Source of the DNA: Streptomyces tsukubensis
GTDB lineage: Bacteria; Actinomycetota; Actinomycetes; Streptomycetales; Streptomycetaceae
Assembly (NCBI RefSeq): GCF_009296025.1
Contig: NZ_CP045178.1
Location: 1,488,001 to 1,552,000, forward strand
Length of the DNA: 64,000 nucleotides
Reading direction: 5' to 3'
Position numbers and translations under genes: made by a program. The notes under the pieces are model-generated. The model was not told the origin of the DNA, ran no database searches, and was given only the letters and a program-made list of their open reading frames with translations. Shown here in pieces: positions 25,698-34,739 of the stretch; position 1 is the stretch's first letter; the number at the start of each line of letters is the position of its first letter.

Positions 25698-27101
25698 ATG
25701 AGCAGGTCAGAGACGGCGGAGCCGCCCGCGGCCGACCCCTTGGTGCCCGGGACCAGAGCCCCGGAGTCCGAGGGACCGGCCACCGCCGTCCAGGAGAGCG
25801 CCGCACAGGAAACCGCGGGTCAGGAAGGCGCGAGCCAGGAGAGTCTGCGGCGCGTCGCCGTGGCCAGTTTCATCGGCACGGCGATCGAGTTCTACGACTT
25901 CTATGTGTACGGGACGGCGGCGGCGCTCGTCCTGAACGGGGCGTTCTTCCCGAACCTCTCCCCCATCAACGCGACGCTCGCCTCCTTCTCCACCTACGCG
26001 GTGGCGTTCGCCGCGCGCCCCATCGGCTCGCTGGTCTTCGGCCACTTCGGCGACCGGGTGGGGCGCAAGTCGGTCCTCGTCGCCTCGCTCCTCCTGATGG
26101 GCCTCTCGACGGCGTGCGTCGGGCTGCTGCCCGGCTACTCGACGCTCGGTGTCTGGGCGCCCGTGCTGCTCGTACTGCTGCGCTTCCTCCAGGGCGTGGG
26201 TCTTGGCGGGGAGTGGGGCGGGGCCGCGCTGCTCGCCGTCGAGCACGCCCCGCGCGGCCGGCGGGGGCTGTTCGCCGCCTTCCCCCAACTCGGCCCCTCG
26301 GTGGGCTTCTTCGCGGCGACCGGTATCTTCTGGCTGCTCTCCGCCTCGCTGGACGACGGCTCCTTCGCCTCGTGGGGCTGGCGGGTGCCCTTCCTGCTGT
26401 CGTTCCTGCTGGTGGCGGTCGGGCTCTTCGTACGGCTGCGGATCAGTGAGACGCCGGTGTTCGCGAAGGTCATGGCGGACCAGGAGGCCAGCAGGGCCCC
26501 CGCTCTTGAGGTGTTCAAGCGGCACCCCAAGGAGATCCTGCTCGGCGCGGGCGGCATGATCATCGCGTACGGCCTCTTCTACACCGCCACGACGTACTGC
26601 CTCTCGTACGGCACCGCCACCCTCGGCGTCCCGCGCGGCACGATGCTCGCCGTCTCCCTGGTGGCCTGCCTCTTCCTCGCGGGCGGCACATGGCTCGCCG
26701 CGACCCGTTCCGACGCGGCGGGCAGGCGAAAGCTGGTGCTGGCGGGGGCGGGGCTCGCCGTGGTCTGGGGGTTCGTGCTGTTCCCGCTGATGGACACCGA
26801 GCAGCCGGTACTGATCGCGCTCGCCCTGGGCGGCGCGCTCTTCTGCATGGGTGTGGTGTACGGCCCGATGGGCGCCTATCTGCCCGAGCTGTTCGGGGCG
26901 CGGGTGCGCTATTCGGGGGCCTCCTTCGCCTACAACCTGGGCGGGGTGCTGGGCGGCGCGGTCTCCCCGCTGGTCGCCACCCGCCTCCAGGGCTCGCTCG
27001 GCTCGTCGTCGGTCGGCTGGTACGTCAGCGCGATGGCGGTCGTGTCACTGCTCTGCGTCCTCGCGCTGCCGGAGACCCGGGAGCGCGAGATCGGGCTCTG
27101 A
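25698..27101 (+). CDS. MFS transporter, metabolite:H+ symporter (MHS) family
   Basis: A 467-residue inner-membrane symporter. A hydrophilic N-terminus of about 50 residues is followed by 12 hydrophobic segments. MHS signatures are clear: ASFIGTAIEFYDFYVYGTAAAL, GHFGDRVGRKSVL after TM2, and LLRFLQGVGLGGEWGGAALL. Relatives move shikimate, proline/betaine or alpha-ketoglutarate; the substrate here is unknown. I used the ATG at 25698; a GTG at 25683 is equally possible because neither has a strong ribosome site. It stands alone. Confidence 0.87.
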   Translation: MSRSETAEPPAADPLVPGTRAPESEGPATAVQESAAQETAGQEGASQESLRRVAVASFIGTAIEFYDFYVYGTAAALVLNGAFFPNLSPINATLASFSTYAVAFAARPIGSLVFGHFGDRVGRKSVLVASLLLMGLSTACVGLLPGYSTLGVWAPVLLVLLRFLQGVGLGGEWGGAALLAVEHAPRGRRGLFAAFPQLGPSVGFFAATGIFWLLSASLDDGSFASWGWRVPFLLSFLLVAVGLFVRLRISETPVFAKVMADQEASRAPALEVFKRHPKEILLGAGGMIIAYGLFYTATTYCLSYGTATLGVPRGTMLAVSLVACLFLAGGTWLAATRSDAAGRRKLVLAGAGLAVVWGFVLFPLMDTEQPVLIALALGGALFCMGVVYGPMGAYLPELFGARVRYSGASFAYNLGGVLGGAVSPLVATRLQGSLGSSSVGWYVSAMAVVSLLCVLALPETREREIGL

Positions 27102-27183
27102 GCCGATGGGTTCCGCCTCGCGTCGGCGACGGCGCGGGGTGCGAGCCCGTACCCGCGGGGGCTTCGGACGGCCCGGCGGGACT

Positions 27184-28578
27184 ATGGCCAACCACGCCCC
27201 GCGGCGCGAAGATGCCTTGGCATCGGACGGAGGGATGTGGGGACGCGTGGAGACAGCAGCGCGGGGCGGGGCGCCCTCCTGGACGCCGTCGTTCGACAGC
27301 GAGGGGAACCCCGACACACCGGAGGCCGACCGTCTGACAGCCGAGGCGGCCGGGAGCGGGATCACGGACCTGGTGGTGTTCGCCCATCCCTGGCACAACG
27401 ACCCTGACCTCGCCGCGGCCCTGCACAACCGCTTCCTCTCCCTGGTCGGAGAAGAGGCGGGGCCAGGTTTCGCGCTCGGGTACGCGGGGGTGTGCTGGCC
27501 CTCGATGCGGTTCGGGGGCGAACCCGAACCGGGGCTCGCGCTCGACGGCTCCACGGCGGCGGGGCCCTCGCTCGACGAGTCGACCAGGTCGGCGCTGGCA
27601 GGGGTGTTCCCCGGCTGTGAGCAGATCGTGGACGAGGCCGCTGACCTACTGCGCGGCGGGCGCGAGAGCAAGTCGGCGCTGGACGATTTCGGCCGCCTGG
27701 TGCGCCGGTTGGTCGAGGTCCGGCTGGAGGGTACGCGGGCCGCGTTCGCCTCGGACACCGAGGAGGAGCACGGGATGCCGCAGAGCGACCCGGGGATGCT
27801 CTTCGACGACGCGGCCTCCGTCTGCCGCGGTTTCACTGACGCCCTGATGGAGACCGGGGCTCCGGCCACGAAGGACGCCGTGGCGTCCGAGGCCCTCGGG
27901 CCGTTGTGGCACGGGGCGCGCGAACTGCTGCGCCAGGCGGTGTACTACGCGCTGAAGCGGCGTGCGGGCGCGGTGGGGCAGCTCGGTCTCGGTCCGCTGC
28001 TCGGGCGGGTGGCGCGGGAGGCCCCGCGGGTGCGGGTGCACCTGGTCGGCCACAGTTCGGGGGCGCGGCTCGTGGCGTTCGCGCTGCGCGGGCTCCCGTC
28101 AGGAGTGGAGACGGTCGCGTCCGTGACTCTGCTCCAGCCCGCTTTCTCGCACTACGCGTTCGCCTCGCACATGCCCTACCAGTCACGTGGCGGCGGGGTA
28201 CTGCGTGAGCAGGCGAGGCGGGTGGCGGGGCCTGTGGTCTGTGCCACCTCGCGCCATGACACGGAGCTGCGGGTGTTCTATCCGCTGGCGTCCAGGATGG
28301 GCGGGGACGTGTCGGGGCTGATGGGCCCGGGGCACAAGTGGGGCGCCCTCGGCTACAACGGCTTCCAGGCGGTGGAGGGCACCCGGCATCTGTCGCTGGA
28401 GTCGGCGCTCAAGGAGGGCCTGGGCGGGGGCGGATGTGTGAGCGTCGACGCGTCGGCCGTGGTGCGCGAGGGGCCCTCGCCGGTCGGCGCGCATCACGAC
28501 ATCTGCCACCGGGAACTGGCCGCGCTGGTGGCGACGGCAGGCCGTTTCGGCCGGGCCGCCGCCACCAAGGGCACCTGA
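27184..28578 (+). CDS. Alpha/beta-hydrolase-like hypothetical protein
   Basis: A 464-residue soluble protein. A nucleophile-elbow motif GHSSGARLVAFALRGL lies near residue 288 after the strand VRVHLVGH, as in alpha/beta hydrolases. An N-terminal strand DLVVFAHPWHND (about residue 61) resembles the oxyanion-loop region. Long helical inserts occupy the middle. A candidate His is in VEGTRHLSLES. The substrate is unknown. The start is uncertain: ATG 27184, ATG 27235 and GTG 27247 are in frame and none has a well-spaced ribosome site. The last codons and the stop are the first unit of a 36-bp tandem repeat. Confidence 0.72.
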   Translation: MANHAPRREDALASDGGMWGRVETAARGGAPSWTPSFDSEGNPDTPEADRLTAEAAGSGITDLVVFAHPWHNDPDLAAALHNRFLSLVGEEAGPGFALGYAGVCWPSMRFGGEPEPGLALDGSTAAGPSLDESTRSALAGVFPGCEQIVDEAADLLRGGRESKSALDDFGRLVRRLVEVRLEGTRAAFASDTEEEHGMPQSDPGMLFDDAASVCRGFTDALMETGAPATKDAVASEALGPLWHGARELLRQAVYYALKRRAGAVGQLGLGPLLGRVAREAPRVRVHLVGHSSGARLVAFALRGLPSGVETVASVTLLQPAFSHYAFASHMPYQSRGGGVLREQARRVAGPVVCATSRHDTELRVFYPLASRMGGDVSGLMGPGHKWGALGYNGFQAVEGTRHLSLESALKEGLGGGGCVSVDASAVVREGPSPVGAHHDICHRELAALVATAGRFGRAAATKGT

Positions 28579-28650
28579 CAACCCGGCCGGGCCGCCGCCA
28601 CCAAGGGCGCCTGACGACTTGGCCTGGCCGCCGCCACCGAGGTGCCTGAC
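28549..28650 (+). repeat. 36-bp-period tandem repeat carrying the hydrolase stop codon
   Basis: A block starting GGCCGGGCCGCCGCCACC and ending CCTGAC occurs at 28549-28579, 28585-28615 and (one base shorter, diverged) 28621-28650. In the first copy CCTGAC contains the TGA stop. The two following copies lie in the spacer. Confidence 0.85.
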
Positions 28651-28752
28651 GGTACGCGCGGTCGGACCACGCGTACCGTCAGGCGTCAACGGGCCGACCG
28701 GCGGGGCCCGACCGATGGAGCGGGACGGGCGTGGCTGGTCAGCGACGCGGGG

Positions 28753-31602
28753 TCAACGGTGTGAAGGGAACTCCACGACCTGCTGGTAGGTGGGCCGGTT
28801 CTGCCACTGGAACGGCTTGTGCGTGACGCCGCCGAGGGCCCGGTGGATGATGGCGTCCGAGCACCACTGGTCGCCGGCCTTGCAGGAGTCGTCCCCCGGA
28901 TAGACCTCGGTCGCGGGCAGCGCGGCGGCCTCCCCGAGGGTCTTCAGCAGCGTGTCCCTGCACGCGGAGACGGAGCCCGCGCCGCAGTAGTCGTCACCCA
29001 GGGGCCCCTTCACCGGTTCACCGAGCACCTTGCGCAGATCCTTGTCGACATATCCCCACCAGCCGTACTGGAAGGCGGAGCCGGCGTGCGCACCGGTCGG
29101 CCCGTGGGCGGCGGAGGGTGACTCGTCGACGGTGAGCTGCGCGGTGAGGGCGTCGTAGAGCCCGTCCCCGAGCCCCGGCTTGAACGCGGCCTCGACCAGC
29201 CGGGGCCACCAGGCGTCCATGATCCGTACGGCGTCGGAGTGCGCGTAGGACTTCGAACCGGCCGATGTCTCGTTGCGCTTGGCCCCGCCCTCCTCCCAGG
29301 AGTCCAGCTTCTGTACGGCGGCGGCGAGGGCGGGATCGGTGACGGGGCTCTCGCGGATCACCTTCAGCAGCTCGGGCAGGACCTGTTCGCCCCGCAGGTC
29401 GGTGACGGCCGCGTCGGCCATGGCCCGGGTCAGGGAGGCACGGGTCACCCCGCCCTTCTCGACGAGTTTCCTCACCCGCCCGTCGAGCAGATCGGCCCGG
29501 TGCACCGCGCCGAGGCTGAAGTTGGCCGCGGTGTACCCCTTCGCCTGTTTGTTGTTCCAGGAGACGTAGTAGTCCTGCCCGACGGATTGCGGATGCTGCT
29601 CGGGCGGGGTCTGCGCCGAGGTGTTGTCCGCCGGGTCGAAGTCCTTCCATTCGAAGGCGCGCTCGCCCTTGACCGGCAGGGAGGCGTCGATGTCGGCGGC
29701 CCGTACCGGATTGGCGCCGCTGTTGTAGTAGGCGACGGTACGTGAGTCGGCGTAGAACCAGTTGAAGGCGTACGAGATGTGCTCGGAGGCCTGCTGGAAG
29801 GTCTTCGCGTCCGTGACGTACGACGGGTCGTTGAGCATCTGGAAGCCGACGATGGAGTCGGCCTCGTGGCGGTAGGTGGAGCGCAGCGCGGTGTACGCGA
29901 CGGGCTTGCCGCCGACCGTCGCGCGGTGCGTCACGACGCCGTACTTCGTCCGGAAGACCTGCATCCGGTAGGAGCCCGCGGCGGTGGAGTCCGCCAGGGT
30001 GGGCTTCCAGGAGTTGGTGCGTTCCAGCTTCTCCATGGGCACGCACTCGCCCCGGTAGCGGTAGTGCGTGGACTGCTTGGTCGGCGTGGAACCGTCGGGA
30101 GCGCAGAGTTCGACGGCGTACGTGTCGGTGATGTCCTGACCGGCGGAGGTGGCGCTCCAGGCGTAGTCCTGGCCCCTGCCGAGCTGCACGTACATGCCGA
30201 CGCCCGCGAAGGAGACGCCACGCGCGCTGATCCCGGGCCCCTGGAGCTCCTGCTGCATCAGCAACTGGGGTGCGAAGTAGCCGGTCTGGGGGCCGAAGAC
30301 GGCGACGGGGTGGCCGCTCGCGGTGTGTTCACCGGAGACGAGCAGGGCGTTGGACATGCCCTTCTTGGCGCTGTCCCCGCTGAAGAGGTCGGAGGGCAGG
30401 ACGCCCTTGTCGAACATGCCCTGGAGCGGCTTCAGCTTCTTCGGCGCGGAGACCGGGTCCTTGGCGGGGTTCTTCGCGCCCGCCGCTCCCGTCCTGTCGA
30501 AGACGAGGGGCTCCTTGTCCACGGAGCCGGCGTCGGGCAGGGCGGCGCCCTTGGGGTTCGCCGGCTTTCCCGCGTACGGGAAGGAGGTGCCGTCGTGGAC
30601 GGTGAGGACGGTCTCGGGATCCTCACGGCCGCGGAAGGACTCCCACACCTCGGTGCCCTTCGCCACGCCGTACTTCTGCTGCGACTGGAGCAGGGACATC
30701 GCGGACTCGACCTCGCCGCCGCCCCCGTTGCCGAAGAGCCCTCCGACGACGGAGGCGAGGGCGATCATGTCGGTCACCTTGAACGGCTGGATCTCACCGA
30801 TGTTGGTGATCGCGTCGACCTTCCCGGTCAGCACGTACTCGCCGGGGAAGTAGCGGCCCTTCTTGGACTTCTCCCGGTAGGAGTTGAGCCCGTCGATGTA
30901 CGCCTGGGCGTCTTCCATGGCTTGCGCGCCGCGCGCGCCGTTGTGCGCGCGGATGTAGTCGACCTGTTTCTGGAGGTCGTCCTCGGTGTAGGGGGCCTGA
31001 GGCCAGAACTCCTGTTCCAGACCCTGGTTGGCGAGGGCCCCGCCCGCGAAGGAGGTCAGCTCGCCGCGACCGATGTGCCGGAAGAGGTCGATGAGCCACA
31101 GCCGGTCCTGCCCTGCGGCGTAACCGGCGCCGAACTCCGTGCCGTAGCGGGTGGAGCCCTCGATGTGCGGGATGCCGTTCTTCTTGTCCCTGGTGATCGT
31201 CACGTCGTCGCGGGGCTTGGTGACGGAGCCGGTCTGCCCCTCGGCGACGCCGAAGGACTCGTCCCCGAAGTAATCACCCAGGTTCCCGTCGGTGAGTGAG
31301 GGGTAGCCGGAGGAGAGCGCGGCGTAGGGACCGAGCTGGTCCTCCGCGTGTGCCGGCTGGGTACCGAATACCCGGTGGGCCAGGATCTCGGCGAGGGTGG
31401 CGCTGCCGTTGGCGCCCGGCGGCAGGATGTCGGCGCACTGCCCTTCGCAGTGGTCGGTGACGGCGGCCGCGGATTTCCCCGCGGTATTCGCGGAGGCGTG
31501 CGGCAGTGGTGAGAGCAGTCCGGTGGTCAATGCGAACACAGCGGTGGCGATGAGGGTTCCCGTGGCGGTGCGCGCTCTGGTGCGGGGGTGGTGCCTTGGC
31601 AT
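28753..31602 (-). CDS. Secreted penicillin-acylase-family amidase
   Basis: A 949-residue Ntn-hydrolase precursor. A Sec-like signal (TLIATAVFALTTGLLSPLPHASA) covers residues 17-39. The alpha-subunit motif GIPHIEGSTRYGTEFGAGYAAGQDRLWLIDLFRH is conserved. The nucleophile is probably Ser418 in KKGMSNALLVSG, which autoproteolysis would expose as the beta-chain N-terminus. The precursor is longer than classical penicillin G acylase (about 850). Streptomyces relatives cleave N-acyl-homoserine lactones, aculeacin or acyl side chains of lipopeptides, so quorum quenching or acyl recycling are options. The ATG at 31602 follows a GGGAGG site. The gene stands alone. Confidence 0.9.
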   Translation of the reverse strand: MPRHHPRTRARTATGTLIATAVFALTTGLLSPLPHASANTAGKSAAAVTDHCEGQCADILPPGANGSATLAEILAHRVFGTQPAHAEDQLGPYAALSSGYPSLTDGNLGDYFGDESFGVAEGQTGSVTKPRDDVTITRDKKNGIPHIEGSTRYGTEFGAGYAAGQDRLWLIDLFRHIGRGELTSFAGGALANQGLEQEFWPQAPYTEDDLQKQVDYIRAHNGARGAQAMEDAQAYIDGLNSYREKSKKGRYFPGEYVLTGKVDAITNIGEIQPFKVTDMIALASVVGGLFGNGGGGEVESAMSLLQSQQKYGVAKGTEVWESFRGREDPETVLTVHDGTSFPYAGKPANPKGAALPDAGSVDKEPLVFDRTGAAGAKNPAKDPVSAPKKLKPLQGMFDKGVLPSDLFSGDSAKKGMSNALLVSGEHTASGHPVAVFGPQTGYFAPQLLMQQELQGPGISARGVSFAGVGMYVQLGRGQDYAWSATSAGQDITDTYAVELCAPDGSTPTKQSTHYRYRGECVPMEKLERTNSWKPTLADSTAAGSYRMQVFRTKYGVVTHRATVGGKPVAYTALRSTYRHEADSIVGFQMLNDPSYVTDAKTFQQASEHISYAFNWFYADSRTVAYYNSGANPVRAADIDASLPVKGERAFEWKDFDPADNTSAQTPPEQHPQSVGQDYYVSWNNKQAKGYTAANFSLGAVHRADLLDGRVRKLVEKGGVTRASLTRAMADAAVTDLRGEQVLPELLKVIRESPVTDPALAAAVQKLDSWEEGGAKRNETSAGSKSYAHSDAVRIMDAWWPRLVEAAFKPGLGDGLYDALTAQLTVDESPSAAHGPTGAHAGSAFQYGWWGYVDKDLRKVLGEPVKGPLGDDYCGAGSVSACRDTLLKTLGEAAALPATEVYPGDDSCKAGDQWCSDAIIHRALGGVTHKPFQWQNRPTYQQVVEFPSHR

Positions 31603-31834
31603 ACGGTGCCTCCCCCGACGGTGATGAGCGGGACGTTACCGCCGGTATCGGCAGGGCAGGAGTGCAGAAAGCGTCACCTTTTCCGACCGTGCACAGAAGC
31701 CGCACAGACTGCGGCCGAACGTACGGCTGATGGCATCCATCGGAAATCGGATGGAGCCGAATCGCGTGTCGATACGTCTATTCGGCGACGTCCTTTCGGC
31801 GACGCCGAAGTACAAGTGACGGAGGTGCGACACG
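31603..31834. promoter_or_regulatory. Divergent promoter region with inverted repeats
   Basis: This gap separates the acylase (minus) and the zinc-ribbon protein (plus). It holds a perfect palindrome, TTCGGCGACGCCGAA (31795-31809), preceded by a partial copy TTCGGCGACG (31781-31790), and a looser inverted repeat TCCATC/GATGGA (31736-31755). These may be operators; no regulator is adjacent. Confidence 0.45.
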
Positions 31835-32443
31835 ATGGCCGGATTCCGGAGTCTCGCGAGACAGGCGCGCGATCCGCGAGGCGACTTGGCGCTGCGGCGG
31901 TATTCACTGCGCAAGTGCCTGGAGCGATTCGCTCCCTATGGACATCGGGCGACCTGGGACCATCTGTGTTCGAGGGCGGGCTTCGGCCCCGAGGACAGGT
32001 CGCCGGAGCCGGCCAGGCTGATGGCCGCGCTCGACGAATTGGAAGAGGCGCGGGCCGTCTGGCTCGCCTACGAAGAGGCTTTCGCCGCCAGGCGCAGGCG
32101 CGAGAAGCACGACGGACTGCGCAGGCCCGGCCAAGTGGACGACTGGCACCGGCTCACCTGGGGCGGCTGCGGCGTCGCCTGGTGCGAGGACCCGTACGTG
32201 CACCCGTCGGAGCCGCTGGCCGATGTGTTGCGCAGACTCATCGACGCCCTGGAGCACGAGCCGGGGAAGGTATGTCCCGTCTGCGCGCACTCCGGCCGGC
32301 TCGTCTGGCGGCACGATCTCACGCACGAGCCGAAGTCGGCGCCGGTCTGTACGGGCTGTGGCATCGCGGTGCCGCGGCCCGTTTTGACGTCCGCGGCACT
32401 CTCGCGGGCCAGGCGGACGCCCCCGGCGCTGGTCGGTGTGTGA
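31835..32443 (+). CDS. Hypothetical protein with a C-terminal zinc ribbon
   Basis: 202 residues. The N-terminal 90 are basic and helical (RSLARQARDPRGDLALRRYSLRKCLERFAPYG). The C-terminal part carries CPVCAHSG at about residues 147-154 and CTGCG about 25 residues later, a CxxC-CxxC zinc-ribbon pattern. There is no signal or membrane segment. The ATG at 31835 has GGAGG 8-9 nt upstream. A DNA/RNA- or protein-binding role is possible, but I know no characterised relative. Confidence 0.72.
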   Translation: MAGFRSLARQARDPRGDLALRRYSLRKCLERFAPYGHRATWDHLCSRAGFGPEDRSPEPARLMAALDELEEARAVWLAYEEAFAARRRREKHDGLRRPGQVDDWHRLTWGGCGVAWCEDPYVHPSEPLADVLRRLIDALEHEPGKVCPVCAHSGRLVWRHDLTHEPKSAPVCTGCGIAVPRPVLTSAALSRARRTPPALVGV

Positions 32444-32446
32444 GGT

Positions 32447-32528
32447 GGGGTGCTGACCGCTCCCCTATTGCAAGGACCCCTTACCCGTCGCTGCGCCGCC
32501 ACGGGCCGGGACGGGCGGTCAGCACCCC
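32447..32528. terminator. Long-loop 14-bp inverted repeat between convergent genes
   Basis: GGGGTGCTGACCGC (32447-32460) pairs perfectly with GCGGTCAGCACCCC (32515-32528). The loop is 54 nt. It fills the gap between the stop of the zinc-ribbon gene and the end of the VOC gene, so a bidirectional terminator is the simplest reading. Confidence 0.55.
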
Positions 32529-32542
32529 GATCACTACCCTGA

Positions 32543-32938
32543 TCAGTGCCCCGGCAGGAAGAGGCAGAAAGGGTGGCCCGCCGGGTCGAAGAGGACGCGT
32601 ACACCGTCCTGCGGCTGCTTGGCGGCCACGGTCGCCCCGCAGGCGACGGCGTGGGCGGTGGCCGCTTCCAACTCGGTGACCCCGAAGTCGAGATGGAGCA
32701 TCATCTGCTGCGCGCCGGCCTCGGAGGGCCAGACCGGGGGCGAGTAGTGGGGCTCGGTCTGGAAGGAGAGGCCCGCGCCGCCACCCGGAGGCTTGAGCCG
32801 CGCCCAGCCCGGCTCGTCGTCGACGGTCTCCCAGCCGAGGAGCGCTCGGTAGAAACCGGCCAGTTCCCGCGCGTCAGGGGCGTCGAGCACGGTCGCGGCG
32901 AAGGTCATTCGCGGTCGCTGCGGCGGTGCGGCGGTCAT
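32543..32938 (-). CDS. VOC-superfamily (glyoxalase/bleomycin-resistance-like) protein
   Basis: 131 residues forming one vicinal-oxygen-chelate unit: two beta-alpha-beta-beta-beta modules (VLDAPDARELAGFYRALLGWE at about 17-37; HLDFGVTELEAATAHAVACGATV about 80-102), ending DPAGHPFCLFLPGH. Metal-ligand candidates are His80 and the C-terminal His/Glu region, but the first-module ligand is unclear. The function could be a dioxygenase-like or binding protein; such stand-alone units are common in Streptomyces. The ATG at 32938 has AGGAGG 6 nt upstream. Confidence 0.85.
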   Translation of the reverse strand: MTAAPPQRPRMTFAATVLDAPDARELAGFYRALLGWETVDDEPGWARLKPPGGGAGLSFQTEPHYSPPVWPSEAGAQQMMLHLDFGVTELEAATAHAVACGATVAAKQPQDGVRVLFDPAGHPFCLFLPGH

Positions 32939-33244
32939 GGTGCCTCCTGGTCCGGCCCGCGCGTGGACGCGGTGCGCCCCCGGACCCGATACGGCCCCGG
33001 CGCGCGGGCGCCCCGGGACTGTCGCGCCCCCGGGACGTGACCGCCCCTGGGCTGTCGTGACCAGGTTCGCACGGGGACAGGGCGGTCCGCTCCCTCCGTT
33101 ACGCCGAAGCGGGTACGGAGCGCGCGATGCCCCCCTGCGTACAGCCAAAAGGGCTCCGTACGCAGGGGGTTCACGCAGGTTCATGGGTTGATGCCGGCCC
33201 GCCACGACGGTTGAGTTTCAAGCAACCGCTGAGGGAGGAGTGAC
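32939..33244. other. Spacer upstream of the VOC gene and the 33245 mini-ORF
   Basis: No gene is visible in these 306 nt. The region GTACGGAGCGCG...CGTACGCAG near 33114-33167 contains repeated CCGTACGC-like words. It must contain a plus-strand promoter if the mini-ORF is expressed. Confidence 0.35.
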
Positions 33245-33304
33245 GTGAAGAGACGCGCCCTGGCCGCCCTGACCATGACCGCAGGACTTCTTGACTTCGG
33301 CTGA
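33245..33304 (+). pseudogene. Truncated signal-peptide-like mini-ORF
   Basis: A GTG start with a strong GGGAGGAG ribosome site 5 nt upstream encodes only MKRRALAALTMTAGLLDFG before TGA. A basic n-region followed by a hydrophobic stretch looks like the start of a secreted protein. No in-frame continuation exists. It could be the remnant of a lost secreted-protein gene or a leader peptide. Expression is unknown. Confidence 0.45.
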
Positions 33305-33380
33305 CCACGCCGCCCCGTCACGGGGCCCCGACCACCGAGCCCGGTCACAGGGCCTGTGGTCAGGTCCCCTTCCGCGGGAC

Positions 33381-33896
33381 TCAAGGGGTGATCACGTCCG
33401 TATGGATGGCGAGCTTGAACTCGGCGAGCATCAGCGGCGCGGCCACCCCCGCACCACCTGCCCCGCGGGCGGAGATCTTCAGCCCGACCGGCGTGGTCCT
33501 CTTCACGAACATCGCCCAGGTGTACGAGCGGTACTGGCCGCCGGACGTCGGCACCATGTCGGTCGTGGCGGTCGAGTCGTAGCCGGTGGACTCGCCGAGG
33601 GGGTCCCTGACGAAACGGGCCCGGTAGTCGCGCGGCCGACTGTCCGCCTCCCAGAAGACGAGCGCAGAGAGTACGCCCCAGCCGTCGTGGCTCGGTGTGA
33701 TGAGCCCGCTGTGCGCGTCGGGGAAGGCGGGGGCGGGATCGCCGCCCGCCGGATCGTGCATCTTCCACGGGTCGTACGACTCCTCGGCCTCCCCGTAGGG
33801 GAAACGCACGAGGTGGTAGCCGTCACTGTCGTAGATGATCCGCTGCGCTCCGCTTCTGACCGCCTCCCATTTCAGTGAACAGACGGCGACTCCCAT
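33381..33896 (-). CDS. Hypothetical protein
   Basis: 171 residues from ATG 33896, which has GAGGAGGG 6-7 nt upstream. Aromatic and beta-rich (WEAVRSGAQRIIYDSDGYHLVRFPYGEAEESYDPW), with a lysine-containing C-terminal beta region (YTWAMFVKRTTPVGLKISARGAGG). No signal peptide, no membrane segment and no motif I recognise. Its neighbours (VOC protein, SoxR) give no functional link. Confidence 0.6.
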   Translation of the reverse strand: MGVAVCSLKWEAVRSGAQRIIYDSDGYHLVRFPYGEAEESYDPWKMHDPAGGDPAPAFPDAHSGLITPSHDGWGVLSALVFWEADSRPRDYRARFVRDPLGESTGYDSTATTDMVPTSGGQYRSYTWAMFVKRTTPVGLKISARGAGGAGVAAPLMLAEFKLAIHTDVITP

Positions 33897-34105
33897 CGCG
33901 GCCCTCCTCACGTCAGCGGCGCGCTGCCGCGCCGTCACGGTCCAGTCCTCTGTGAGGTAGGACACACGGAACGGGGCTCTGGTTGCGGAGCCTGCGGGGG
34001 CGTACGCCGTCGCGACCGGGCGCACGGGCGGTCGGCGCCGGAGTGCGCATCGCCCGCGCCCCGCCCACGACCCGCCCGCGCCCCAGCGGTCGGCGCCCGC
34101 CCGCC

Positions 34106-34591
34106 TCAGCCCGCCTCGCCGCGCTCCCGCCGGTCGCCCGAGGTCACCAGCAGCCGGGAACCGCTGCCCGCCTCACCGGAGGCGTCGTCGGGGTTGGAGA
34201 GCACGCAGGTCTCCAACGACAGGCAGCCGCAGGCGATGCAGTCGGTGAGGTGGTCGCGCAGCCGGCCGAGTTGTTTGATGCGGTCGTCGAGTTCGGAGCG
34301 CCACGCCTCGGAGAGCCGCGCCCAGTCCTCCCGGTTCGGGGTGCGCTCCTCGGGCAGTCGCTCCAAGGCCTCACGGATCGTGGCAAGCGGGATGCCGACC
34401 CGCTGGGCCGCACGGATGAAGGCGACCCTGCGCAGCGCGTCACGGCCGAAGCGGCGCTGGTTGCCCGAGGTCCTGCGGCTGCTGATCAGCCCCTTGGCCT
34501 CGTAGAAGTGCAGCGCGGAGACCGCGGCGCCACTGCGCGCCGACAGCTGCCCGACGGTGAGTTCGTGAATTTTCTCTGGAATCTGCGGCAC
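34106..34591 (-). CDS. soxR: Redox-sensing MerR-family regulator SoxR
   Basis: 161 residues. The MerR-type HTH opens with [38 protein letters not shown], followed by the dimerisation helix. The [2Fe-2S] ligands are present in [12 protein letters not shown] (C-x2-C-x-C-x5-C) near residues 113-124. In Streptomyces SoxR senses redox-active metabolites and activates oxidoreductase and exporter genes rather than a soxS. The GTG at 34591 gives the usual SoxR N-terminus ([13 protein letters not shown]) but lacks a ribosome site, so it may be leaderless; an ATG 13-15 codons upstream is an alternative. No classical SoxR box is obvious next to it. Confidence 0.92.
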   Translation of the reverse strand: MPQIPEKIHELTVGQLSARSGAAVSALHFYEAKGLISSRRTSGNQRRFGRDALRRVAFIRAAQRVGIPLATIREALERLPEERTPNREDWARLSEAWRSELDDRIKQLGRLRDHLTDCIACGCLSLETCVLSNPDDASGEAGSGSRLLVTSGDRRERGEAG

Positions 34592-34679
34592 GTCATGGAC
34601 CCTAATACGGGGTCGGGGCCCATTGTCGGGCATGTCCCCCGACGCCGTCGTTGACACGGGCCCACGGCTCCGACCATGC

Positions 34680-34694
34680 TGAGCAAGCGCTTAG
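34680..34694. promoter_or_regulatory. TetR operator upstream of the MaoC gene
   Basis: TGAGCAAGCGCTTAG, centred on the perfect palindrome AAGCGCTT, lies 45 nt before the MaoC start. The identical 15-mer is at 35917-35931 upstream of the TetR gene. Confidence 0.75.
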
Positions 34695-34739
34695 ACGGAC
34701 GTAGGGACGACGGGGCCGGCGGCCCGGGAGGCTGAGGAC

